This document shows, one piece after another, positions 1-6,283 of a stretch of DNA of 8,508 nucleotides. Numbering within the stretch: the stretch's first letter is position 1; each line of letters starts with the position of its first letter. The position numbers and the translations under genes are program-made. The DNA lies in NCBI GenBank assembly GCA_027621895.1, contig JAQCAK010000058.1:1-8508 (forward strand), written 5' to 3'. The notes beneath the pieces are model-generated. The model was not told where the DNA came from. It saw only the letters and a program-made list of their open reading frames with translations, and did not search any database. This DNA is from Pseudomonadota bacterium (GTDB lineage: Bacteria > Pseudomonadota > Gammaproteobacteria > Pseudomonadales > Azotimanducaceae).

Positions 1-1160
1 CTCGCGGAGAATCTCGAATCAAACAGCTGGCGAGCATTGCGCCCCATCTCAAGGCAGTGTGATGGATCCTCGCGCATCGAGTTGATGGCCTCGCAGAGAT
101 TTGCACTGTCCCCGGTTTTGATTACCAGGCCGGCATCCGCTTCCTGCAGCAGTTGACTCACTTCTCCCGCCGGGTTACCCACAAACAGTGAGGGCTTGCC
201 CGCAGCCAGCACACCGAATAACTTGCTGGGAACGATCAAACCTTCCATCTCCGGCAGCAGGATTGTCAGGTGTACATCCGGCAGGGTCAGGGTCAGCGGC
301 AGCAGATCCCTCGGCTGGTAGGGCTTGAAAACGCAGTGTTGCCAGCCCGCCTGTTGCGCCCGAGTCCTGAGTTCGGTCATCAACGCACCGCCGCCAATCA
401 TCAGAAAACACAGGCCCTCATCATCACGGGTGGCTTCCATCGCTGCTGCCAGCGTCTCAATTTCATGGGCTCGCCCAAGATTGCCGGAGTAACCCACGAT
501 AAACTTGCCTTCCAGACCCCATTCGTCGCGCAGGGGATGAGTGTCGTCCTGCCAGGGCTGAATCTGCTGTCCATCTGACCAGTTTGGGACGATCGCGATA
601 CGGTCACTGAAGAGCCCAAGTTTCAGCAGGCGAAGCCGCATGCTTTCACCAATCACGATATTGCGCCTCGCACTGATCAGCGACTGGTCCCGCAGTGCAG
701 ACAGGACAGCCGTGATCCAGCCCGGGGGTTTCATGCCAAGCGCCAGGGCCACCTCGGGAAACAGGTCCTGCAGCCAGTTGATGTGCGTCGCTTTCCTGAA
801 GGCAGCTGCCCAGGCAACCGGGATCGATACCATGGGCGGATCAGTCTTTGCCACGACGATATCGTCGCGACGCAGAAGCAACAGCAGCTTGATGAACACG
901 CTGATGTAGAACGTCAGGTAATCGATTGCTCGCCCGGGGAGACTGGCGCGCCCGAACCGGGTCGTCAGGATTCGATGGACTGTAACGCCATGGACCATTT
1001 CCCGGCCGGGATAGACCTTGTCGTCATCATAAGCCAGCCGTGAAGTCAGCACATGTACGGTATGCCCACGCTCCGCCAGGTAAAAGGCCGCATCAGAGAG
1101 AATCTGGCTGGTGGCCGATGTGTCCGGAAAGAAATAGCGATTGACGAAAACGAGTTTCAC
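1..1160 (-). CDS. Family 4 glycosyltransferase, WcaI/WbuB-like (C-terminus cut by window edge)
   Basis: A GT-B fold family 4 glycosyltransferase, expected to work at the cytoplasmic face of the inner membrane and add a sugar from a nucleotide donor to a lipid-linked repeat unit. 386 codons are visible and no stop is reached; the family is usually about 400 residues, so little is missing. The N-terminus (VNRYFFPDTSATSQIL, residues 6-21) matches the usual opening of WbuB/WcaI-type enzymes. Also visible are YSGNLGRAHE (224-233) at the start of the donor-binding domain, MIGGG (254-258) and the family motif PEMEGLIVPSKLFG (303-316). A hydrophobic stretch at 81-96 precedes basic residues, as in membrane-associated members. 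I chose the GTG start at 1160 because the family begins there. An in-frame ATG at 1190 would add ten residues, and neither start has a good ribosome binding site. It lies 151 bases downstream of the UDP-xylose synthase gene. Donor and acceptor are unknown. Confidence 0.9.
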   Translation of the reverse strand, partial: MKLVFVNRYFFPDTSATSQILSDAAFYLAERGHTVHVLTSRLAYDDDKVYPGREMVHGVTVHRILTTRFGRASLPGRAIDYLTFYISVFIKLLLLLRRDDIVVAKTDPPMVSIPVAWAAAFRKATHINWLQDLFPEVALALGMKPPGWITAVLSALRDQSLISARRNIVIGESMRLRLLKLGLFSDRIAIVPNWSDGQQIQPWQDDTHPLRDEWGLEGKFIVGYSGNLGRAHEIETLAAAMEATRDDEGLCFLMIGGGALMTELRTRAQQAGWQHCVFKPYQPRDLLPLTLTLPDVHLTILLPEMEGLIVPSKLFGVLAAGKPSLFVGNPAGEVSQLLQEADAGLVIKTGDSANLCEAINSMREDPSHCLEMGRNARQLFDSRFSA

Positions 1161-1188
1161 GGTTGGGCACAGCGACCAAAAGGGAATC

Positions 1189-1194
1189 ATTCTA
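1189..1194 (-). promoter_or_regulatory. Possible -10 box (TAGAAT) before the WbuB-like gene
   Basis: On the minus strand TAGAAT matches the sigma-70 -10 consensus in five of six positions. The hexamer 17 bases upstream (ATACGA) is a poor -35. If used, transcription would start near 1182, giving a short leader to the GTG at 1160 and excluding the ATG at 1190, which overlaps the box. This is a weak call based on one hexamer in a 151-base gap that otherwise shows no clear hairpin or terminator. Confidence 0.2.
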
Positions 1195-1311
1195 ACCGAT
1201 AGGCAAATGCTTCGTATAAGTACGGGGCTCACGCATTGTTTATGGAAGTCATGTGATACGTAAGCTTATTGTCACATTAAGACTGCAAACAGACAGATTC
1301 CCGTCCTGAAT

Positions 1312-2277
1312 TCAGATCTGGTGGCCCGATTGTCGCAGCAGGTCATCAAAGTAGGCAATCGTATGACGAAGACCTTCTTCCAGCTGGATAACTGGCGACC
1401 AGCCAAGCTGTTCACGCGCCCGGGTAATGTCGGGCTGGCGGCGCACCGGGTCATCCTGGGGCAAGGGTTTGTACACCAGCTTCGAACTGGAGCCGGTCAG
1501 TTCGATCACCTTCTCAGCCAGCTCCCGGATTGTGAACTCATTGGGATTACCGATATTAATCGGACCGATGACATCGTCGCCCGAGCTCATCATCCCCAGC
1601 ATGCCGTCGATCAGGTCATCCACATAGCAGAAGGAACGGGTTTGGTTGCCTTCGCCATAGATCGTGATGGTTTCACCCTGCAGCGCCTGTACGATGAAGT
1701 TCGAGACAACTCTGCCGTCGTTGGGGTGCATTCTCGGACCGTAGGTATTGAAAATTCGCATAACCTTGATTCGCAGCTGGTGCTGCTTGTGGTAATCAAA
1801 GAACAGGGTCTCTGCGCAACGCTTGCCCTCGTCATAGCAGGCCCTCGGGCCTATGGGATTCACATTCCCATGGTAGTCCTCGGTCTGCGGATGCTCGGTC
1901 GGATCGCCATAGACTTCAGACGTTGACGCCTGAAGAATCTTCGCCCGGACTCTCTTGGCCAGCCCAAGCATATTGATCGCACCGTGTACTGAGGTCTTGG
2001 TGGTCTGAACCGGATCTTCCTGGTAATGAACCGGGGATGCCGGGCAGGCAAGGTTGTAGATTTCATCAACCTCCACATACAGCGAAAAAGTCACGTCATG
2101 CCGCAACAGTTCGAAGTTCGGCAGGTCAAGCAGGTGTTGTACGTTCTTGCGTCTTCCCGTGAAGAAATTGTCAACGCACAAGACCTCGCAATTCTGAGCT
2201 ACCAGCCTGTCACACAAGTGACTGCCCAGGAATCCGGCACCACCCGTTACTAACACCCGCCTGGGTACTTCAACCAT
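1312..2277 (-). CDS. uxs: UDP-glucuronate decarboxylase (UDP-xylose synthase)
   Basis: A short-chain dehydrogenase/reductase sugar-nucleotide enzyme that converts UDP-glucuronate to UDP-xylose through a 4-keto intermediate, recycling bound NAD in the cytoplasm. The protein is 321 residues, normal for bacterial UXS. The Rossmann motif TGGAGFLG is at 11-18 and an acidic residue follows the second strand (VDNFF, D36). The ASTSEVYGDP segment (117-126) carries Ser/Thr and Glu121, where the decarboxylases (ArnA C-terminal domain, human UXS1) have their diagnostic Glu. YDEGK (148-152) holds the catalytic Tyr and Lys. RIFNTYGPRMHP (174-185), RSFCYVDDL (214-222) and RRQPDI (279-284) are all typical of UXS rather than of 4-epimerases. 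ATG start with a good GGAG nine bases upstream. It has 93 bases before and 151 after it, so it may be more independently expressed than its overlapping neighbours. UDP-glucuronate would come from a Ugd enzyme not seen here. Confidence 0.95.
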   Translation of the reverse strand: MVEVPRRVLVTGGAGFLGSHLCDRLVAQNCEVLCVDNFFTGRRKNVQHLLDLPNFELLRHDVTFSLYVEVDEIYNLACPASPVHYQEDPVQTTKTSVHGAINMLGLAKRVRAKILQASTSEVYGDPTEHPQTEDYHGNVNPIGPRACYDEGKRCAETLFFDYHKQHQLRIKVMRIFNTYGPRMHPNDGRVVSNFIVQALQGETITIYGEGNQTRSFCYVDDLIDGMLGMMSSGDDVIGPINIGNPNEFTIRELAEKVIELTGSSSKLVYKPLPQDDPVRRQPDITRAREQLGWSPVIQLEEGLRHTIAYFDDLLRQSGHQI

Positions 2278-2286
2278 CGTGTTTGT

Positions 2287-2290
2287 CTCC
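2287..2290 (-). promoter_or_regulatory. Shine-Dalgarno GGAG of the UDP-xylose synthase gene
   Basis: GGAG on the minus strand lies nine bases before the ATG at 2277. It is the clearest ribosome binding site in the window and fixes this start. Most other genes here have weak sites or overlap the preceding gene. Confidence 0.7.
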
Positions 2291-2319
2291 GCCGCAGAAG
2301 TGTTTCATCTGCCTGTTAT

Positions 2320-2345
2320 CAATGCCATCTGTGACCAATGCCATC
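2320..2345. repeat. Short direct repeat, two 10-bp copies 16 bp apart
   Basis: CAATGCCATC occurs at 2320-2329 and again at 2336-2345, a 16-bp spacing, in the 93-base gap upstream of the UDP-xylose synthase gene. Read on that gene's strand it is GATGGCATTG twice. It lies 43-68 bases before the start codon, in the leader or promoter region, so it could be a pair of half-sites for a regulator or a small chance duplication. Confidence 0.4.
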
Positions 2346-2370
2346 CTGCTATTAAGACTATGATGCATCG

Positions 2371-3237
2371 TTATTTTGACCCGTTCCTGAGTTCCCATAT
2401 TTTGAATCGTGCATCACGAATGTACTGTGCACGAATCTTTGAGGCGATATAGCCAGGCATTCCCTCAAGAAACCCCAGTCGCCATACGTAGTGGTAGAAA
2501 AACCACAACTGGGGTTCGAATGGCAGCTGCATGATAAAACGCTTGATAAATCGCCGGCGCTGCTGCGAGTCGCCGAAGAGCCGGGGGCGGATGGCGTCTT
2601 CACCCCAGCGGCCGGTCTGCATGAAGCGATAACGGATACCTGCCTCCCAGGTGGAATACTGGTTGTGTCTCGACAGGTAGCTTGCCAGGCCATGCTCGTC
2701 CTTGTGTATCAGCGGAATCGCGAGACTCGCACAGTCGCCCTCGACAATCAGCCGCTCATGGATTTCCATATCCAGGCCGCCATTGTCGAGTTCATCAAGG
2801 CGTTCGAACCGACCGGTGCCGGTTCGGAACAGAATGATGGCTGGATGGCTGAACCCCCCATAGCGAAATTTACGGCCGAGGAAGTGAAACCCTTTGACAA
2901 CGAAATAGCCATTCACATCAGCCTTTAGAGCAGTTTCGATCTCCTGCCACAGTTCTTCGGGGATCTGCTCATCGGCATCGAGAAGCATCACCCACTCGGT
3001 CTTAATGCCCATCTGATCGATTGCCCACTGGCGCTTTTTTGGATAACCGCCGCCGTAGTCGAAGTTAACGAACTCATGGCCATGTTCTTCGACGATGCGT
3101 CTTGAATCATCCGTGCTGTGAGAGTCAACGACGATCACTCGCGCGACCTTCGTCACGCTGGCCAGGCAGTTCGGGAGGTTATCCTCCTCGTTGCGGGCAG
3201 CAATAATGACCGTGATGGGTAACCGATCAGCTGACAT
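2371..3237 (-). CDS. Family 2 glycosyltransferase, WaaE/KdtX-like
   Basis: A GT-A fold inverting glycosyltransferase of 288 residues in the group that includes the LPS core glucosyltransferase WaaE. Visible features are the opening strand ITVIIAARNEEDNL (8-21), the nucleotide-binding VVDSHSTDDS (36-45), YGGGYPKKRQWAID (61-74), which is characteristic of this subgroup, and the metal-binding DAD in LLDADEQIP (85-93). A C-terminal aromatic and basic segment (LWFFYHYVWRLGFLEGMPGY) is also shared with WaaE-like enzymes and probably contacts the membrane. I chose the ATG at 3237, with GGGAA ten bases upstream. A TTG at 3261 would extend it by eight residues but lies deeper inside the upstream gene. 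It overlaps the acetyltransferase stop by 11 bases, so the two are probably translationally coupled. The sugar is unknown; the name WaaE-like describes similarity only and does not imply a role in LPS core. Confidence 0.9.
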   Translation of the reverse strand: MSADRLPITVIIAARNEEDNLPNCLASVTKVARVIVVDSHSTDDSRRIVEEHGHEFVNFDYGGGYPKKRQWAIDQMGIKTEWVMLLDADEQIPEELWQEIETALKADVNGYFVVKGFHFLGRKFRYGGFSHPAIILFRTGTGRFERLDELDNGGLDMEIHERLIVEGDCASLAIPLIHKDEHGLASYLSRHNQYSTWEAGIRYRFMQTGRWGEDAIRPRLFGDSQQRRRFIKRFIMQLPFEPQLWFFYHYVWRLGFLEGMPGYIASKIRAQYIRDARFKIWELRNGSK

Positions 3238-3802
3238 CTTGATGCATTTCCCGATGACCAATTTTTACCGCAGGATTCCCAGCCATGATGGCCCAGGGTT
3301 CGACATCACGGGTAACAACAGCGCGCGCACCCACGACGGCGCCCTCTCCCACTGTTACCCCCGGCCCGATAAAGGCATCAGCAGCAATCCAGGCTTTATC
3401 TTCAACCCGAATCGGAATTTTCAGTAATGGCATCGTCGGGTTCCTGAAATCATGCGTGCCGGCGCACAAATGCGCATTCTGGGAAATGGTGACCTCCCGG
3501 CCAATCGTGACCGGCCCAAGGTCGTAGATATCTGCATTCTCACCGATCGCAGACCAGTCCCCGATAACAAGGTTCCAGGGGAAATAGATCCTGGAAGACG
3601 GATACACGTTAACCGCATGGCCAACCCGGGCACCGAAGAGTCGCAGCAGCAATCGCCGCCACGCAAACAGCGGCCTGGGGCTCCACCGGAACAGCGGCGT
3701 CGCCAGCCACCAGGCCACCCGTTGCCACTGCTCTCGCCTGCTGTACCTGGCAGTCGAGCGATTCGTTTCAATGTTCATTGCATTCAATACAACTTCCACC
3801 AT
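3227..3802 (-). CDS. Hexapeptide-repeat acetyltransferase, WcaF-like
   Basis: A left-handed beta-helix acyltransferase, 191 residues, most like the colanic-acid acetyltransferase WcaF group. It would O-acetylate a sugar of the polysaccharide using acetyl-CoA in the cytoplasm. Typical landmarks are a basic and tryptophan-rich N-terminus (about 20-55), RIYFPWNLVIGDWSAIGENA (71-90), then hexapeptide turns such as LGPVTIGREVTISQ (95-108). The conserved GTHDF follows with likely catalytic His117, then AWIAADAFIGPGVTVGEGAVV (137-157) and AGNPAVKIGHR (174-184). The ATG at 3802 has no clear ribosome binding site. An in-frame ATG at 3778 would remove eight residues and is equally possible, since the conserved part begins later. 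First gene of the minus-strand block, overlapping the glycosyltransferase after it. Confidence 0.9.
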   Translation of the reverse strand: MVEVVLNAMNIETNRSTARYSRREQWQRVAWWLATPLFRWSPRPLFAWRRLLLRLFGARVGHAVNVYPSSRIYFPWNLVIGDWSAIGENADIYDLGPVTIGREVTISQNAHLCAGTHDFRNPTMPLLKIPIRVEDKAWIAADAFIGPGVTVGEGAVVGARAVVTRDVEPWAIMAGNPAVKIGHREMHQDVS

Positions 3803-3816
3803 TCCATCAGGACAGA

Positions 3817-3906
3817 ATGAACACGCCTGTCGTCCTTATCATAACGCTGATTCGCGTGTCGCGATGCACCGGATTTCAACTGGTAAAAGCCCGGTATTCT
3901 CTTTAG
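3817..3906 (+). pseudogene. Possible 5' remnant of a lost glycosyltransferase gene
   Basis: An ATG at 3817, preceded by AGGA at a usable distance, opens a 29-codon frame beginning MNTPVVLIIT and stopping at 3904-3906. From memory, MNTPVVLIIFNRP is a common opening of a glycosyltransferase-like family, sometimes annotated as HlpA-like. After VVLII the match in this frame ends. The frame beginning at 3843 instead reads NADSRVAMHRISTGKSPVF, which loosely resembles the continuation of that family (N-x-x-D/T..RV...I...KP..). That frame stays open to a stop at 4026-4028. This would fit an indel near 3843 in a decayed or truncated gene. The likeness is short and unconfirmed; a chance ORF or a leader peptide are alternatives. 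Confidence 0.3.
3838..3843 (-). promoter_or_regulatory. Candidate -10 (TATGAT) for the minus-strand block
   Basis: TATGAT on the minus strand matches the sigma-70 -10 in five of six positions and lies 36 bases before the acetyltransferase ATG at 3802. No good -35 stands 16-18 bases upstream (CATCGC or similar), so this is only suggestive. Confidence 0.2.
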
Positions 3907-4034
3907 AGTCTGCCATTATTGATCAATGCGGAATGAATCTCCCCTGTGCTTCTCACGATCAACAACGCCAGTCTCCCGCCGGTGGAATCCAGGGTAGCCG
4001 GCAATCCCGGGATCGCTTTCAGCGTTGAACCCGA

Positions 4035-4047
4035 GACTGCTGCAGTC
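4035..4047. repeat. 13-bp perfect palindrome (GACTGC-T-GCAGTC) upstream of the right block
   Basis: Two perfect 6-bp inverted arms flank a single T, ending 16 bases before the ATG at 4064. The loop is too short for an RNA hairpin with all pairs formed, so a protein-binding half-site pair is the more natural reading. It overlaps the position where the ribosome would bind. It may also be chance. Confidence 0.3.
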
Positions 4048-4063
4048 ATCACCCGACTTTGAG

Positions 4064-5041
4064 ATGAAGAACACCACTGACTCGCTGGTAAGCGTGATCA
4101 TCCCTACTTTCAATCGCGCAGAGACCCTGCGGCTGGCCGTCGACAGCTGCCTTGCGCAGACCTGGCCTGAGCTTCAAATTATCATTGTCGACGACGGATC
4201 CACTGACGATACCGAATCGCGGGTGACGGATCTGTTGTCCGGCCAGTGGAAAGACCGGGGAATCACCTATGTCAGACAGGATAATCAGGGTGCTGCTGCC
4301 GCCAGAAACCGGGGCCTGCAGGAAACACAGGGCAGCTATGTGCAGTTCCTGGATTCCGACGATGTATTGTTTCCTGAAAAGATAGAGGTTCAGGTCTCCT
4401 GCCTGAACCAGCCAGCGCACGAGACAGCCGTCTGCTGTCACTGCTACGGCACCATGACAGAAAATCAGGATGTCACCAGCAGGATCGGCTTTCTCAGCGA
4501 TGATCCACGGGAGATGATCAGGTTCCTTGCCGGACGCCAGGTTCATGGGATGCAGACCAATGGACCCATCTGGAGAAAATCGCCGGTGATCGAAAACGGT
4601 GCCTGGTGTCCGTCCCTGTCACTGGGCGATGATCTTGAATTCTCTATCCGGATGTTATCCCGTGCTGAAAGCTGCTGTTTTGTCCCCCGGACCCTTTATT
4701 CGGTGAACAGGGAAAGAACTGATCAGCTCAGCCAGGATTTCTCAACGAGTTCACTGGTCTCTCTGAAGAACGCTTTCGTCATGATAGTGGAGCAACTGAA
4801 AGACACTGGCTTGTGGGACCCAGGGGTACAGAGCGGTTTCCTGAAGAACATCAGAACTCTTTATATTCATGTCGTTTCAAACGGCTCCAGCGAACTCATT
4901 GAAGAACTGGAGAGGCTGATCCAGTCCTGGAGCTCAGAGCCTCAATCCTCCAGCCTGACCAGGGCGCTCCCTTTTCTGCGTCGGGGGCTTGGCCGAGGTC
5001 TGTTTCTCAGGCTTTACAGGTTCGCTGCGGGCACTGTATGA
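4064..5041 (+). CDS. Family 2 glycosyltransferase
   Basis: A GT-A fold inverting glycosyltransferase of 325 residues, first gene of the plus-strand block. It shows VSVIIPTFNRAETL (9-22), the nucleotide-binding IIIVDDGSTDDTE (39-51), NQGAAAARNRGL (74-85), the metal-binding DSDD in QFLDSDDVLFPEK (94-106), and a later acidic motif in LSLGDDLEF that fits the catalytic base of the family. About 90 C-terminal residues follow the catalytic domain and end in a basic, hydrophobic tail (RRGLGRGLFLRLYRFA) that could sit on the membrane. I chose the ATG at 4064, where the family begins. An in-frame TTG at 4025 would add 13 unconserved residues. The ribosome binding site is poor (TTTGAG). Its stop overlaps the next start by ATGA, indicating translational coupling. 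Donor and acceptor cannot be read from the sequence. Confidence 0.92.
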   Translation: MKNTTDSLVSVIIPTFNRAETLRLAVDSCLAQTWPELQIIIVDDGSTDDTESRVTDLLSGQWKDRGITYVRQDNQGAAAARNRGLQETQGSYVQFLDSDDVLFPEKIEVQVSCLNQPAHETAVCCHCYGTMTENQDVTSRIGFLSDDPREMIRFLAGRQVHGMQTNGPIWRKSPVIENGAWCPSLSLGDDLEFSIRMLSRAESCCFVPRTLYSVNRERTDQLSQDFSTSSLVSLKNAFVMIVEQLKDTGLWDPGVQSGFLKNIRTLYIHVVSNGSSELIEELERLIQSWSSEPQSSSLTRALPFLRRGLGRGLFLRLYRFAAGTV

Positions 5042-5781
5042 AAATTTATTTCATCAATCTGCCAGGGGATACAGAGAGGCGCGACAACATGAAGGCTCAG
5101 CTTGCTGGACTGAAGCTTGATTTCGAGCTGGTGAAAGCGGTAGACGGCAGACAGCTCTCTGAAGAACAGAAGCGCCGGGAGTACAATGACCGCAAAGCCC
5201 GCTGGCGACTGTCGCGATCCATGAATCCGGCCGAGATCGGCATCATGCTCAGCCATCTTTCGATCTATCGAAAGATGCAGGCTGAATCGATTGACCACGC
5301 GCTGATCCTTGAAGATGACGTGACTCTTCCGGACATCCTGCCCGGATTACTGGACGAACTCGAAGAGGCAATCAATGGCTGCACGAAACCTGCCGCCTGG
5401 CTGCTGTCCCCTGCTGAAACAGCTGGAGCTCCGATTGTCACGCTGAAGAACCATCGGATTTCGCTGTTCTCAAGGGGTTACTTTACTTCTTCCTATGTAG
5501 TCAACCTGGCTGCTGCAGAGGAACTCAGCAAAGAACTTTATCCAGTCAACGATGTGGCTGACTGCTGGGAGCGAATTGCACGATACGGCATCGCCTCTGT
5601 GTACTGCGTCCAGCCTGCACCCATCACCCAGAACCAGGCCCAGTTCGGCTCGTCGACAACGGCGATGGCTGTCGGGACTCGCCCGGGACCCACCAATGTC
5701 TTCCGCCTCATGAGACGCGCCGGTTTTCTGGCATGGGACTTTGTGTATAGTAGGTACAGACGCTGGAATTCATCGCGATAA
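5038..5781 (+). CDS. Family 25 glycosyltransferase (LOS/LPS galactosyltransferase-like)
   Basis: A 247-residue member of glycosyltransferase family 25, whose known bacterial members include the lipooligosaccharide beta-galactosyltransferases LgtB, LgtE and Lex2B/LpsA. The order of motifs fits: YFINLPGDTERRDNM (4-18), FELVKAVDGRQL (29-40), AEIGIMLSHLSIYRKM (65-80), the metal-binding LEDDV (91-95), RGYFTSSYVVN (146-156), and a late acidic NDVADCW (171-177). It ends in a basic and aromatic tail (LMRRAGFLAWDFVYSRYRRW) like those of membrane-associated transferases. The start overlaps the previous stop as ATGA and has no Shine-Dalgarno of its own, so translation probably depends on coupling. Galactose transfer is a reasonable guess from the family but is not shown. 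Confidence 0.9.
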   Translation: MKIYFINLPGDTERRDNMKAQLAGLKLDFELVKAVDGRQLSEEQKRREYNDRKARWRLSRSMNPAEIGIMLSHLSIYRKMQAESIDHALILEDDVTLPDILPGLLDELEEAINGCTKPAAWLLSPAETAGAPIVTLKNHRISLFSRGYFTSSYVVNLAAAEELSKELYPVNDVADCWERIARYGIASVYCVQPAPITQNQAQFGSSTTAMAVGTRPGPTNVFRLMRRAGFLAWDFVYSRYRRWNSSR

Positions 5782-5782
5782 C

Positions 5783-6283
5783 ATGACCCCTTCCCTGCTT
5801 TACATCTATCGGATCTTTTCAGCGCTGCTGCCGGAAACCCGATTTTTCCCGTTAAAGGCCAGCATGCTGCGTCAGGCCGGGTTGCAGATCGGCAGCAATG
5901 TTCGCATCTGCAGTTCAGCGGTTATTTTCGGATCGGGAAAGCTCACTATCGGTAGCAACACCTGGATCGGTCATCAGGTGCTGCTTTGTGCAAGCTCCAG
6001 CATCCTGATCGGAGAAAACGTCGATATCTCGCCCGGTGTCTACGTCGGTACCGGTACCCATGAAGTCTCCACCGGCGAACGTGCCGCGGGTCCGGGTTTC
6101 AGTAAAGACATCATTATCGGCAACGGTGCCTGGATCGGCGCCCGGGCGGTCATACTGCCGGGTGTCACCATCGGCGCAGGTGCCATGGTTGCAGCGGGGT
6201 CCCTGGTTAACCGGGATGTTGATGCAGGCACAATGGTTGCCGGCAATCCCGCGACCAGGGTCAGGCAGCTTGGCCAGCACTAG
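5783..6283 (+). CDS. Hexapeptide-repeat acetyltransferase (second of the locus)
   Basis: A 166-residue left-handed beta-helix acyltransferase, probably a sugar O-acetyltransferase using acetyl-CoA. The N-terminal helix segment LLPETRFFPLKASMLRQAG (15-33) precedes hexapeptide turns: LQIGSNVRICSSAVIFG (34-50), LTIGSNTWIGH (54-64) and ILIGENVDISPGVYVGTGTHE (74-94), the last holding likely catalytic His93. These are followed by IIIGNGAWIGARAVILPGVTIGAG (110-133) and the closing MVAGNPATRVRQLG (151-164). The ATG at 5783 is one base after the stop of the glycosyltransferase gene (TAACATG). An upstream in-frame TTG at 5741 lies inside that gene and is unlikely. It differs clearly from the WcaF-like protein on the other strand: shorter, with a different N-terminus and no FPWNL motif. 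The two therefore probably modify different positions. Confidence 0.92.
   Translation: MTPSLLYIYRIFSALLPETRFFPLKASMLRQAGLQIGSNVRICSSAVIFGSGKLTIGSNTWIGHQVLLCASSSILIGENVDISPGVYVGTGTHEVSTGERAAGPGFSKDIIIGNGAWIGARAVILPGVTIGAGAMVAAGSLVNRDVDAGTMVAGNPATRVRQLGQH

Larger units (their letters stand above)
3803..4063. other. Divergent intergenic region between the two polysaccharide gene blocks
   Basis: 261 bases separate the start codons of the outward-facing blocks, so promoters for both should lie here. I see no convincing paired -35/-10 boxes on either strand, no ops/JUMPstart (RfaH) element and no strong hairpin. What I do see: a minus-strand TATGAT at 3838-3843, a plus-strand start-like reading frame at 3817 resembling a glycosyltransferase N-terminus, and a 13-bp palindrome just before the right block. 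Confidence 0.6.

Noticed and set aside
1161..1311. Possible terminator between the UDP-xylose synthase gene and the WbuB-like gene
   Set aside because: No GC-rich hairpin followed by a T-run is visible on the minus strand, so read-through is as likely as termination.
1321..1926. 201-codon open frame on the plus strand opposite the UDP-xylose synthase gene
   Set aside because: It lies wholly antisense to a clearly conserved enzyme and shows no recognisable domain; it is a shadow frame in GC-rich coding DNA.
3993..4000. GGGTAGCC resembling an ops (RfaH/JUMPstart) element before the right block
   Set aside because: Only the GGTAGC core is present; the full GGCGGTAGC consensus and the surrounding hairpin are missing, so it is probably chance.
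3916..4113. Minus-strand 65-codon frame spanning the divergent gap and the start of the right-block GT2
   Set aside because: It overlaps the conserved N-terminus of the glycosyltransferase, has no recognisable family and no ribosome binding site that I can see.
6036..6269. Long open frame upstream of the polymerase-like gene, in phase with it, across the second acetyltransferase gene
   Set aside because: Its sequence (proline-, serine- and valine-rich, with no membrane spans) is the out-of-frame shadow of regular hexapeptide repeats in the acetyltransferase. The conserved polymerase-like region begins only after about 6330.
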